From a virus, in the IMG/VR virus record IMGVR_UViG_3300023313_000004, positions 1 through 64,000 of that record: 64,000 nucleotides of DNA; one strand, 5' to 3'. How positions within the stretch are numbered: the stretch's first letter is position 1; every line of letters begins with the position of its first letter. The notes beneath the pieces were generated by a model. It had not been told where the DNA came from and did not search any database. It worked only from the letters and a program-made list of their open reading frames with translations. Below, in pieces: positions 1 to 6,052 of this stretch. The translations under genes and the position numbers were made by a program.

Positions 1-62
1 ACCTTTATACCATGCATAATTAACATCGTAGGAAAGAGAAATTTCTTTATTCCTTGTAGCAT
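1..62 (-). CDS. Partial small ORF, 3' end outside the window
   Basis: The ORF starts at ATG 60-62 on the minus strand, behind an AGGAG ribosome binding site at about 69-73. It is open to the left edge, so only the first 20 or so residues are seen; they contain a short hydrophobic stretch. It follows attC-like site 1 with the same spacing as the other cassette genes, so it is probably the next gene of the array. No function can be given. Confidence 0.5.
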   Translation of the reverse strand, partial: MLQGIKKFLFPTMLIMHGIK

Positions 63-88
63 ACGTCTCTCCTATATTTTATGCTTCA

Positions 89-147
89 GTATAACAATTT
101 CATCCAATGGACTACGCTTCGCTTGCCTCTCATGCAAGCCGTTAGGC
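89..147 (+). other. attC-like recombination site 1 (hybrid or degenerate stem)
   Basis: The left box GTATAAC is at 89-95 and the right box GTTAGGC at 141-147. The left spacer AATTTCAT followed by C is the same as in site 3. The inner arms do not pair well. The right half has its own small hairpin (GCTTGC/GCAAGC), so this may be a hybrid of two sites. It separates the partial gene at 1-62 from the gene at 150-350. Confidence 0.6.
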
Positions 148-149
148 TT

Positions 150-350
150 CTAAAAAGCCCTTAATAGCTTATGGTATTTTTGAACATCCTCTTTCAATTT
201 CCATTGGGAATCCCTAACATCATGGAAGGCGTAGTATTCCATGTCTTCTATACAGTTTGCAAAGCCATCTTGGATGTCTTGATATTGCCTCTTAGCTAAA
301 CAACCGTCTGGCAGTCCTTCTACAATGTCTTTTAATGCCCTTGTTTTCAT
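150..350 (-). CDS. Cassette-borne small hypothetical protein
   Basis: This is a 66-residue acidic and amphipathic protein with no motif I recognise. It starts at ATG 350 with a GGAG ribosome binding site, only 22 nt from the left box of attC-like site 2. Its TAG stop lies 2 nt from the right box of site 1. The gene fills its cassette completely, which is the tight packing expected of integron gene cassettes. It reads against the polarity inferred for the attC sites. No membrane segment or signal peptide is visible. Confidence 0.7.
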   Translation of the reverse strand: MKTRALKDIVEGLPDGCLAKRQYQDIQDGFANCIEDMEYYAFHDVRDSQWKLKEDVQKYHKLLRAF

Positions 351-372
351 GTAAATTCTCCTTTACTTTCAA

Positions 373-432
373 GCCTAACAATTAAATCAAGCAGACCTTC
401 GTTCCTCGGCTGCTTATTCTGTGCCGTTAGGT
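373..432 (+). other. attC-like recombination site 2 (best-formed site)
   Basis: Left box GCCTAAC (373-379) and right box GTTAGGT (426-432) are perfect RYYYAAC/GTTRRRY matches. The inner arms AAGCAG and CTGCTT pair exactly, with a single extra C in the left arm. The spacers are 8 and 10 nt. Layout and sequence (TAACAATT..ATCAAGC...GGC.GCTTATT...GTTAG) closely follow the aadA-family attC sites of mobile integrons. The extra base marks the plus strand as the conventional top strand. The stop codon of the 427-774 gene begins exactly at the predicted G^TT cut. Confidence 0.82.
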
Positions 433-774
433 GTTTAATTCTATCGTGTAAAATATATCCGCTATTGCAGGGGCATTCAGTTGCTCTTGATTGTTAGTGC
501 AGAAAATAAACATCTGAGTATTATCCGTAATAATCCGAGTAACTGCCTTTAAATTCTCTAAGGGGATTTCCCCCTCTACTAGCACTACACTTGCCGATGT
601 ATTTATCAGCGTTAGCTCAAATCTGTTATCTTCTAAAATCTGCTCCATGCTGGCATGAAGGCATTTCCCTTCGGCTTCCGCTAGTTGTTGCGCTAGCAGG
701 GTCTTGCCGCATCCTTGTTGCCCTATGATAAGTAAGGCTTTGCCCTGTTGTTTAATCATTTGTAGTAAAGTCAT
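427..774 (-). CDS. Small P-loop ATPase carried in a cassette
   Basis: This 115-residue protein has a Walker A motif GQQGCGKT at about residues 18-25 and a hydrophobic strand ending in acidic residues (VVLVEGE, about 63-69) that could be Walker B. It looks like a minimal AAA/NTPase core without a lid or DNA-binding domain, so nucleotide binding is likely but its partner is unknown. It starts at ATG 774 behind AAGGAG. The TAA stop is the complement of the TTA at the core of attC-like site 2. It could be an orphan subunit of a defence or mobile-element ATPase, which I cannot decide from sequence. Confidence 0.75.
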   Translation of the reverse strand: MTLLQMIKQQGKALLIIGQQGCGKTLLAQQLAEAEGKCLHASMEQILEDNRFELTLINTSASVVLVEGEIPLENLKAVTRIITDNTQMFIFCTNNQEQLNAPAIADIFYTIELNT

Positions 775-804
775 TTCATTCTCCTTAAATCCGTCTAGCT
801 ACAC

Positions 805-863
805 ACCTAACAATTTCATCAATCAGACTTCGCTACGCTCGCTGATTATTCGTGCCGTTATAA
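805..863 (+). other. attC-like recombination site 3
   Basis: The boxes are ACCTAAC (805-811) and GTTATAA (857-863). The inner arms AATCAG/CTGATT pair exactly, with an extra C on the left. The spacers of 8 and 9 nt equal those of the aadA7-type attC. The loop contains a self-complementary TTCGCTACGCTCGCTG segment. It is a well-formed site between the genes at 427-774 and 867-1046. Confidence 0.8.
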
Positions 864-866
864 ACA

Positions 867-1046
867 TTACTGATTATGCCAAATCACAATGTCTGCTCTG
901 CACATAAATACACACCATGCTTTTCTTAATCTCCACAGGATGCCAGTCCTGCCTATGGGTCTAGCTAATACCCAGCCGCCCTTAGTTTCAGATAAACAAT
1001 CCCAATTTTTGATTTCCTCTGCTGTAAATTCGCTTACACCTTTCAT
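867..1046 (-). CDS. Cassette-borne small hypothetical protein
   Basis: The start chosen is ATG 1046, which has GGAG five bases upstream. An in-frame ATG at 1064 lies inside the attC flank and lacks a ribosome binding site. The 59-residue product has a central GGWVLARPIGRTG segment followed by a basic and hydrophobic end. It resembles small phage proteins of unknown role, and no catalytic motif is visible. It is flanked by attC-like sites 3 and 4, and a further CCGTTAGCC core-like sequence (1054-1062) overlaps its ribosome binding site. Confidence 0.65.
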   Translation of the reverse strand: MKGVSEFTAEEIKNWDCLSETKGGWVLARPIGRTGILWRLRKAWCVFMCRADIVIWHNQ

Positions 1047-1066
1047 TTTATCTCCGTTAGCCATGC

Positions 1067-1121
1067 TTATAACAATCGCATCAAGAGGACTCTTCGAGCC
1101 TCTTACGCAGTGCCGTTAGCT
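1067..1121 (+). other. attC-like recombination site 4
   Basis: The boxes are TTATAAC (1067-1073) and GTTAGCT (1115-1121). The arms AAGAGG/CCTCTT are perfect, with an extra C on the left, and the spacers are 8 and 10 nt. The right half is nearly identical to attC-like site 9 (4952-5004), so these two sites share recent ancestry. The TTA at 1116-1118 gives the stop codon of the 1116-1214 gene. Confidence 0.8.
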
Positions 1122-1214
1122 TTTTAATAATCTTTCACTGCAAGCTTGTACTACAGGTATAGCAACAGTGTCCCCAATCAAGTCATATAATTTAGGTTTT
1201 TCAATATTTATCAT
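1116..1214 (-). CDS. 32-residue cassette peptide
   Basis: This short ORF has a good ribosome binding site (AAGGAG) that overlaps the 3' end of the 1220-1519 gene, so the two look translationally coupled. Its TAA stop is exactly the complement of TTA at the predicted cleavage point of attC-like site 4. The peptide has mixed charge and no recognisable motif. With 1220-1519 it would form a two-gene cassette, a layout also used by toxin-antitoxin cassettes, but I see no family signature to support that role. Confidence 0.6.
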   Translation of the reverse strand: MINIEKPKLYDLIGDTVAIPVVQACSERLLKS

Positions 1215-1219
1215 GTATA

Positions 1220-1519
1220 TTACTCCTTGGGGCAAAGCATATCATTAAGTTGAACTGCCTCTTGCGCTGCAATACCTATTTGTTTTCGCATACACACATG
1301 AATAGCTGAAACAACCCTGCGCTTTTCTTTCATGCTCAAGACCGAGCGGTCATGCCCTGTTAATTTTATGTACGATGTGCCACTAGCTGTCCAAATAGAT
1401 ATGCTTGGATTAGCTTTAAGCACAAAGCAATACTCATTTTGAACCCATAGCTTAGGATTGTCTTCTATAGCTTTAGCTAACTGCTCTATATCATCCCCAA
1501 TCTTATTCATAAACCACAT
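1220..1519 (-). CDS. Cassette-borne hypothetical protein
   Basis: The start chosen is ATG 1519, preceded by AAGGAG at the right distance. The two upstream in-frame ATGs lie inside the collapsed attC site. The 99-residue product begins with an amphipathic helix and contains a Trp/Thr/Ser-rich strand region and a basic helix with MKEKRR. No family is recognised. It overlaps the ribosome binding site of the 1116-1214 gene. Confidence 0.65.
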   Translation of the reverse strand: MWFMNKIGDDIEQLAKAIEDNPKLWVQNEYCFVLKANPSISIWTASGTSYIKLTGHDRSVLSMKEKRRVVSAIHVCMRKQIGIAAQEAVQLNDMLCPKE

Positions 1520-1537
1520 AGCCCATCTCCTTATTTT

Positions 1538-1568
1538 GCCTAACAATTTCATCAATCAGTAATCGTGG
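1538..1568 (+). other. Collapsed attC relic
   Basis: The left box GCCTAAC (1538-1544) and the following TTTCATCAATCAG are identical to attC-like site 3. The central hairpin and right arm are missing, and the sequence jumps to TAATCGTGGGGGG. This looks like deletion of the extrudable stem, which would prevent further recombination and fix the neighbouring methyltransferase gene in place. Confidence 0.6.
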
Positions 1569-1578
1569 GGGGGTTTTT

Positions 1579-2583
1579 TCATTTAGGTAACTGGAGACGT
1601 ATCTCTTCCGCCAGTAGCTCCGCTAGCCTTGGGGGTACTGCATTCCCCACCATTTTATACCCAGCCAATACATTAGTGTATTTAAACTCAAAATCGTCAG
1701 GAAAAGTTTGTATCCTCGCACATTCCCGTACAGATAACCTTCTGTAAAGATGCTCCGCGCCCTTTTGAAACACATGGGCATCCTTTCCTACCCTTGGCAT
1801 AGGTGGTGCCTGTGGGTGTAAAGGTACTTGCCTCCCCCCTGCTTGTATAGTGAAGGATGGTTCTGCCCAAGACCTAACCCTATTTCTTGACATGAAGATA
1901 GGAGACCACCCTGACACCAGATACTCATGGTTTAGGGTTGAGGGCTGTGCCCTTATAGAGGGGGTGCTTGAAGGAGCTGGGCAGGCACTCCCTTCTAGGT
2001 CAGATATAGCATCTTGCAGGGTTAAGGATCTTTCTTTGTGGGTAGGGGCAGGAAAAACAAAAGTCGTCCCTAAATCCTCGCGCACCCCCACGAAAAAGAC
2101 TCTTTTTCTTGATTGGGGCACTCCATAGTCTTTTGCATCTAAGAGCTTAAAGGATAACCTGTACCCACACCCTCGAAGAAGCACTTTGATACATTCTAGG
2201 GCCTCGCTATTCCTATTGCTTAACATCCCCGATACATTCTCAGCTAAGAAAAACTTGGGTTGCTTCTCCTTAATCACTTTGATGAAATCGAAGAATAACT
2301 GACCTCTTTTATCGTCCAGCCCTCGTAAAGCCCCTGCCTCACTCCAGCTTTGGCAAGGTGGTCCTCCTATAACACCATCACAAGAGGGTATCTCCTCTGG
2401 GCATATAGACGTGATGCTTTTTGTATTGAGGGTTGTGCCCTTATGATTATGCCTAAAGGTATCTGCTATAGTCTTATCATTTTCATTCGCCCAGATAATA
2501 TCAAACCCAGCATTTCTAAACCCTAGGTCAAGCCCCCCTGCCCCAGAGAACAAGGACACCACTCTTAATAACTCTTTTTCCAT
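1579..2583 (-). CDS. DNA (cytosine-5) methyltransferase, M.HaeIII-like
   Basis: This 334-residue enzyme has the full C5-methyltransferase motif set: SAM-binding LFSGAGG (about 11-17), GGPPCQSW with catalytic Cys77, ENV (115-117), QSRKRVFFVG, RECARIQ.FPDDF and the final GYKMVGNAVPP. The target-recognition part (SRNRVRSW.EPSFTIQAGGR and LHPQAP) matches what I remember of M.HaeIII. Methylation of GGCC is therefore a reasonable prediction. No partner endonuclease is nearby, so it is probably a stand-alone modification enzyme that protects phage DNA. It starts at ATG 2583 and lies in the eroded part of the cassette array. Confidence 0.93.
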   Translation of the reverse strand: MEKELLRVVSLFSGAGGLDLGFRNAGFDIIWANENDKTIADTFRHNHKGTTLNTKSITSICPEEIPSCDGVIGGPPCQSWSEAGALRGLDDKRGQLFFDFIKVIKEKQPKFFLAENVSGMLSNRNSEALECIKVLLRGCGYRLSFKLLDAKDYGVPQSRKRVFFVGVREDLGTTFVFPAPTHKERSLTLQDAISDLEGSACPAPSSTPSIRAQPSTLNHEYLVSGWSPIFMSRNRVRSWAEPSFTIQAGGRQVPLHPQAPPMPRVGKDAHVFQKGAEHLYRRLSVRECARIQTFPDDFEFKYTNVLAGYKMVGNAVPPRLAELLAEEIRLQLPK

Positions 2584-2620
2584 AGTGCCTCCAAAAGGTA
2601 CGATACTACTACTGCTACAA

Positions 2621-2779
2621 CTACTCTACGGGTCGTGCCTGTTGAGTCAGCACCTCGTTAGCCTTTTTTAGGCTCTCCAGCTCCAACTCCAGTTTCTCAA
2701 CCCTGTCTGCATAGGCATTTACTAAGCGGGATAGTTCACTACCTGTATCCCCTTGCCTCATCAAAGCACTTAGCTTCAT
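2621..2779 (-). CDS. Small coiled-coil protein
   Basis: This 52-residue ORF has an ATG that overlaps the TGA stop of the upstream methyltransferase (ATGA overlap at 2776-2779), so translation is probably coupled. The central part is rich in Leu, Glu and Lys with heptad spacing, consistent with a short coiled coil. No function can be assigned. It fills the space between the two methyltransferase genes. Confidence 0.6.
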   Translation of the reverse strand: MKLSALMRQGDTGSELSRLVNAYADRVEKLELELESLKKANEVLTQQARPVE

Positions 2780-3555
2780 CTCGAACCCCCCAATAGTACA
2801 TGCTGTAGGATACTGTGGCCTATAACCTCAGCTATTTGAGGCATGATACTATTCCCTATTTGTTTTAGCCTATCTCTGTCCAGTCGCCGCTGTACCCCAT
2901 CATTAACTCTGCGAACACTGGATTTAACCTGTGTGGGTCGCCCCCCTCCGCTGTCTCGCACTTCCACGTTTTCTGATGTAAATTTTTCAGCACCGTTCCA
3001 CGCAAATAGCATTTCTTTACATCTCTTGGTGTCCCACACCCCAAGGACTTCATATTGGGGTGGTTGCTGTCGCTCACGTTGGGGGTAGGCAATAATCCAA
3101 ATCCTTTCTCTTTTGTGTGGTGCACCAACGGAGGAAGCTGGGATAATGTGCCACTCCGCATCATACCCGATTTCCCATAAATCTTTGAGGACTCGTTCAA
3201 GTCCGTTATTTCGCAGGTTTGCCACATTCTCGATAATTGCATATTTAGGTTTAATCTCCTTTATCAGCCTATGGAACTCACTCCATAAACCACTCCTACT
3301 GCCTTCTTTTACTCCTGCGCCTTTACCTGCAACACTTATATCTTGGCAAGGGAAACCCCCACATATAACGTCAGCAGGTGCGCCCACCATCGTTGTTACG
3401 TCCCCATGGATGGGGGTGTGCTCCCAATGTTTTGATAAAACACGTTGGCATTGCTCGTCCACCTCGCAGAACTGTATAGTCTTAAACCCCCCTGTGCGTT
3501 CTAACCCCAGACTGAATCCGCCTATTCCGCTAAATAAATCAAGTACCGTAAGCAT
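2776..3555 (-). CDS. DNA (cytosine-5) methyltransferase, second copy
   Basis: This 259-residue enzyme carries DLFSGIGG (6-13), GGFPCQDIS with catalytic Cys70, ENV (109-111), RERIWIIA and the C-terminal QIGNSIMPQIAEVIG. It is shorter than typical enzymes because the target-recognition part between the RERIW and QIGNS blocks is compact, as in many phage-encoded C5 methyltransferases. Its specificity cannot be read from sequence. It starts at ATG 3555 with AGGAGATATA upstream. It shares no close sequence with the HaeIII-like enzyme next to it, so the pair is not a recent duplication. Confidence 0.92.
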   Translation of the reverse strand: MLTVLDLFSGIGGFSLGLERTGGFKTIQFCEVDEQCQRVLSKHWEHTPIHGDVTTMVGAPADVICGGFPCQDISVAGKGAGVKEGSRSGLWSEFHRLIKEIKPKYAIIENVANLRNNGLERVLKDLWEIGYDAEWHIIPASSVGAPHKRERIWIIAYPQRERQQPPQYEVLGVWDTKRCKEMLFAWNGAEKFTSENVEVRDSGGGRPTQVKSSVRRVNDGVQRRLDRDRLKQIGNSIMPQIAEVIGHSILQHVLLGGSR

Positions 3556-3588
3556 ATTATATCTCCTGTGTTGTTTCAGACTAATAAT
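3556..3588. repeat. 33-bp direct repeat, copy 1
   Basis: A 33-bp sequence is identical to 4375-4407. It holds the ribosome binding site and 5' leader of the second methyltransferase and ends in the degenerate left attC box. The two copies bracket the PAPS-reductase-family gene. Confidence 0.9.
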
Positions 3589-3611
3589 TTCATTGATTCG
3601 TGGGGCTAGGC
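3579..3611 (+). other. Collapsed attC relic
   Basis: A degenerate left box GACTAAT (3579-3585) plus TAATTTCAT is joined directly to TGATTCGTGG and a mutated core GCTAGGC (3605-3611). Compared with site 3, the whole central hairpin is gone. The mutated core turns the usual TAA into the TAG stop of the 3606-4376 gene. Confidence 0.55.
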
Positions 3612-4376
3612 TTCTAGGAAGCAGCCGCAGCCTCCTATGTCGAACTTATCAATATTCAAAACCCCTGTTTCTACTCCCATCCTAAACTCTTTTAATGAGT
3701 AGTAAAAAAGCTTCTTATTTCTTGTAACTCTCAAAAAGGGGTGTCTCTTGCCTAGTGTTTCAAATAACCTCTCTTGCGCTATTTCAGACTCTTTATACTT
3801 CTCAGGGAAGTGTTTTAATACTTTAGCCCACTGCCCTTGACCTGCTTTGACACATGCCCCGTGGCAGTTGTTGTGGCTAAACCCTAATTGATATAGTAAT
3901 GGTATCGGTAATCCATCGTCCTCCACTATCTTCAACATATCTTTTTTGCTTAGATAAGGTTCTTCGCATAATGGGGCTTCTACCTTGTGTGTCACATGCT
4001 TCCTATGCGTCTCTAACCTGTGGCTCTCTGTCCAATCAATACCAAGATATATTGTAGGGCACTCTCCACCCTCGGCATCCAACCACTTAGCAAACACATC
4101 ACTTTTTAGCGTGGTTGAGCAGTGTGCCACCCTAGAGTTCCCTGCGTATTTTTTGTCCTCAAACACCTCCCATATACCTCGCCCATCACTAATCTTTATA
4201 AGGGGTACACCCAACACTTTCGCTGCTGAGTCTATGAAAGAATACAGGTCGGGGTGTTCTCCCTTAGTGTCTGTAAAGACTAAAACTGTATTCTCTGTGC
4301 CGTGGGCTTCGACTACGCGCTTCGCAGCAACGTAGCTGCCAATACCCCCAGAGAAACTAACTATATGTTTACTCAT
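3606..4376 (-). CDS. PAPS reductase / ATP-pyrophosphatase family protein
   Basis: This 256-residue protein begins with an SFSGGIGS motif (about residues 7-14), the PP-loop of the adenine-nucleotide alpha-hydrolase superfamily. It continues with the TDT..EHPDLYSFI segment common in phage PAPS-reductase-like proteins. Cysteines near HNNCHGAC and the C-terminal GGCGC could bind metal or an Fe-S cluster. True reduction of PAPS is uncertain, because phage members of this family are often linked to DNA modification or defence. It sits between two 33-bp direct repeats. Its stop lies in a decayed attC core. Confidence 0.82.
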   Translation of the reverse strand: MSKHIVSFSGGIGSYVAAKRVVEAHGTENTVLVFTDTKGEHPDLYSFIDSAAKVLGVPLIKISDGRGIWEVFEDKKYAGNSRVAHCSTTLKSDVFAKWLDAEGGECPTIYLGIDWTESHRLETHRKHVTHKVEAPLCEEPYLSKKDMLKIVEDDGLPIPLLYQLGFSHNNCHGACVKAGQGQWAKVLKHFPEKYKESEIAQERLFETLGKRHPFLRVTRNKKLFYYSLKEFRMGVETGVLNIDKFDIGGCGCFLEA

Positions 4377-4407
4377 TATATCTCCTGTGTTGTTTCAGAC
4401 TAATAAT
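4375..4407. repeat. 33-bp direct repeat, copy 2
   Basis: Identical to 3556-3588. It carries the ribosome binding site and leader of the PAPS-reductase-family gene and the start of attC-like site 7. Confidence 0.9.
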
Positions 4408-4469
4408 CGCTTGTCACGAGCGAAAGCAGGTATGTGTAGTTAAACGCTACGTCCTGCCTAGGGTTATGC
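4398..4469 (+). other. Possible attC-like site 7 (degenerate)
   Basis: A degenerate left box GACTAAT (4398-4404) and a good right box GTTATGC (4463-4469) enclose nested stems (GCAGG/CCTGC and GTAG/CTAC). The left box lacks the AAC end, so support is weak on its own and depends on neighbouring sites. The stretch 4470-4533 holds no gene that I can see. Confidence 0.4.
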
Positions 4470-4533
4470 GCTTGACTAGCATCCCTTCGCTAATTCACTC
4501 TACAAGCACTACATGGCTAATGCAGCATGTTAA

Positions 4534-4609
4534 GCCTAACAATCTTATCAAGCAGTATAAGTTACTGGTTACGTTATCCAGTGCAGCATTATCGTAGCTG
4601 CCGTTATTC
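4534..4609 (+). other. attC-like site 8 (long form)
   Basis: Left box GCCTAAC (4534-4540) is followed by an 8-nt spacer and C before AAGCAG, as in site 2. Right box GTTATTC is at 4603-4609. The middle is longer and contains an extra ACTGG/CCAGT hairpin, and the right arm is less well matched. From here to 4737 I see only an 8-codon ORF ending in the core box, and no convincing gene. Confidence 0.6.
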
Positions 4610-4737
4610 GACCGAGAACTCCCAATCCATTACACGCTACTGCCAGTTCAAATTGGTAGGCTGCCTTTCAATGCGTAGCACATCACTCGATTTTGTATTT
4701 CTACTGGCTCTTGAAACCTGCCTTTTTGATTATGCTA

Positions 4738-4896
4738 TTAGACAAATAGCACACCCGTAACGGTGGGTGATACCAGTTGTCCGCTATTTATCACGGACTG
4801 ATTTAACCCCATCAGCCGATAAAGGCTACGGTCAAATCTTAGGGTTCGCCACCCATATCTCCCTGCTTGTGCACGTCTACACATATCACACGTCAT
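4738..4896 (-). CDS. Possible 52-residue cassette protein
   Basis: This minus-strand ORF lies between attC-like sites 8 and 9, starts at ATG 4896 and contains a CDMC pair near its N terminus and several Arg residues. The ribosome binding site is weak. Its 3' end overlaps two small hairpins (GCTATT/AATAGC and CACCC/GGGTG at about 4735-4771). It could equally be a gene-less cassette. An overlapping plus-strand ORF at 4767-5024 is less likely because it runs through the attC site. Confidence 0.35.
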   Translation of the reverse strand: MTCDMCRRAQAGRYGWRTLRFDRSLYRLMGLNQSVINSGQLVSPTVTGVLFV

Positions 4897-4951
4897 TTCG
4901 TGTTCATCGTTTAAGCATCGTTGAGAGGCTTAGGGGAGTATTATTTTTTAC

Positions 4952-5004
4952 TTATAACCTGCATAAAGAGGACTCATCGAACCTCTTACGCTGTGCCGTT
5001 ATAT
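4952..5004 (+). other. attC-like recombination site 9
   Basis: The boxes are TTATAAC (4952-4958) and GTTATAT (4998-5004), with perfect inner arms AAGAGG/CCTCTT. The left spacer is shortened. The right half matches site 4 at almost every position. Confidence 0.75.
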
Positions 5005-5012
5005 TTCTAAAC

Positions 5013-5225
5013 TTACTGCCTTAACATACCCCTCTGCCTCACTGTCTTAGAAGGGTAAAACAGGCACGAACTACATACCCCTTTACCTGCTATAGCTATT
5101 CTGTGAAGTACCGCTGATTTACCGCGTCTCCACACATTAGGTAATCTAACTAATAGCCTACCTCTATAGCTCCATGATGCAGTGGTGGTAGTCATCCAAT
5201 GCCTCTCATGAGGTAATAATCTCAT
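5013..5225 (-). CDS. Cassette-borne basic hypothetical protein
   Basis: This 70-residue, strongly basic protein has an excellent AAGGAGG ribosome binding site before ATG 5225, which supports it as real. It contains three Cys and many Arg residues but no recognised domain; nucleic-acid binding is only a guess from charge. It lies between attC-like site 9 and the relic at 5240-5277. Confidence 0.6.
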   Translation of the reverse strand: MRLLPHERHWMTTTTASWSYRGRLLVRLPNVWRRGKSAVLHRIAIAGKGVCSSCLFYPSKTVRQRGMLRQ

Positions 5226-5239
5226 TCCACCCTCCTTCA

Positions 5240-5277
5240 GTACAACAATGTCCCCCCAACCAGACTTCGCTTATAGG
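5240..5277 (+). other. attC relic
   Basis: The left box GTACAAC (5240-5246) is followed by a changed stem (CCCCC/GGGGG) that keeps the CAGACTTCGCT loop segment of site 3. The core is reduced to CTTATAG (5270-5276). Its TTA still supplies the stop codon of the nuclease gene. Confidence 0.5.
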
Positions 5278-5615
5278 GGGTATTCAGCTCTCTTCTCAAA
5301 CCCTTCAGACACTAACAACTCAGATAGTGTTTTCACTCTATCTTGTAAGAGCACCGTAGCTATCCAACGACCATACTTCCCTGATTTCTCAGTTAGGATT
5401 GTAACTTCCTTGCCTTCTATCAAGTCTATAACCCTGTTCTTAGCCAGAATACCATGCTTACGTTCCGCCTCAGTCTTTGGTCGCCAAGTCTCTGGGGTGT
5501 CTATCCCCCTAAGCCTAAACCGTATTGCCGCAGTCATATGAAACCCTAGGTCTACCTTTGCATCAAACGTATCCCCATCTACCACTCTTGTAACCAATAC
5601 TCTATACCTATACAT
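5271..5615 (-). CDS. Thermonuclease (SNase)-family nuclease
   Basis: The start at ATG 5615 is chosen because AGGAGG lies just upstream; an earlier in-frame start has none. The 114-residue protein has the SNase core: VVDGDTF (11-17), RLRGIDTPE (34-42), AERKHG...LI and GKYGRW (79-84). The equivalents of staphylococcal nuclease catalytic residues are present (Arg36, Glu42, Arg83, with Asp15 and Asp39 for calcium). No signal peptide is seen, so it should act inside the cell on DNA or RNA, for example in host DNA breakdown. Its stop is in a decayed attC core. Confidence 0.88.
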   Translation of the reverse strand: MYRYRVLVTRVVDGDTFDAKVDLGFHMTAAIRFRLRGIDTPETWRPKTEAERKHGILAKNRVIDLIEGKEVTILTEKSGKYGRWIATVLLQDRVKTLSELLVSEGFEKRAEYPL

Positions 5616-5645
5616 CCCTCTACCTCCTGTATGCAATAACAACTC

Positions 5646-5819
5646 TTAATATCTCTTCAGCGTATCTAACCGCCCCATCTCTTCCAACATCCCAACATTC
5701 TGCCTCTTATTCCTGTCCACCTTCATCTGGAGGGTGTACCACCTAGTAGTGGCTGCATCTATCTTATGGTCACTCTCTGGGCGGAGTGTATTCCCCTGAC
5801 CCAACTCTTTAGCTGTCAT
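5646..5819 (-). CDS. Small hypothetical protein
   Basis: This 57-residue ORF starts 16 nt after the stop of the 5835-6038 gene. It is charged, with repeated Lys/Arg/Asp and a helix-prone C-terminal half, and has no known motif. The ribosome binding site is weak (CTGGGG), so coupling to the upstream gene is likely. It ends 31 nt before the nuclease start. Confidence 0.55.
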   Translation of the reverse strand: MTAKELGQGNTLRPESDHKIDAATTRWYTLQMKVDRNKRQNVGMLEEMGRLDTLKRY

Positions 5820-5834
5820 GCCCCAGAACCGTGC

Positions 5835-6038
5835 CTAGCGTAATACTCCTTCGACCTTGCCAAGGACAGTCTCCTGAGCTCTATCAGCAGTTTGTGCTTC
5901 TCTATCATTAACGCTGTCACCTTCATAACCCTTACCCTTGTTACTCAATTCTCTTAATTCCCTTTCCAGAAGGGTAATCTTACGCTCATATTGCGCTATC
6001 TTCCCTAGAAGTACAGCCCTTTCCTCTACTACCCTCAT
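5835..6038 (-). CDS. Small coiled-coil protein
   Basis: This 67-residue protein is dominated by an amphipathic helix with heptads (LGKIAQYERKITLLERELREL), followed by an acidic, Gln-rich tail. A dimeric coiled coil is likely. Function is unknown. It lies in the small-gene operon between the nuclease and 6053-6343. Confidence 0.65.
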   Translation of the reverse strand: MRVVEERAVLLGKIAQYERKITLLERELRELSNKGKGYEGDSVNDREAQTADRAQETVLGKVEGVLR

Positions 6039-6052
6039 AACCCCAAACCCTC

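Noticed and set aside
704-1119. Plus-strand ORFs in the cassette region (704-907, 889-1119)
   Set aside because: They lie antisense to better-supported minus-strand genes with ribosome binding sites and stops in attC cores; their translations run through attC boxes.
4527-5024. Plus-strand ORFs 4527-4760 and 4767-5024 as cassette genes in canonical orientation
   Set aside because: The first includes most of attC-like site 8 and the second runs through site 9; neither has a ribosome binding site or recognisable sequence.
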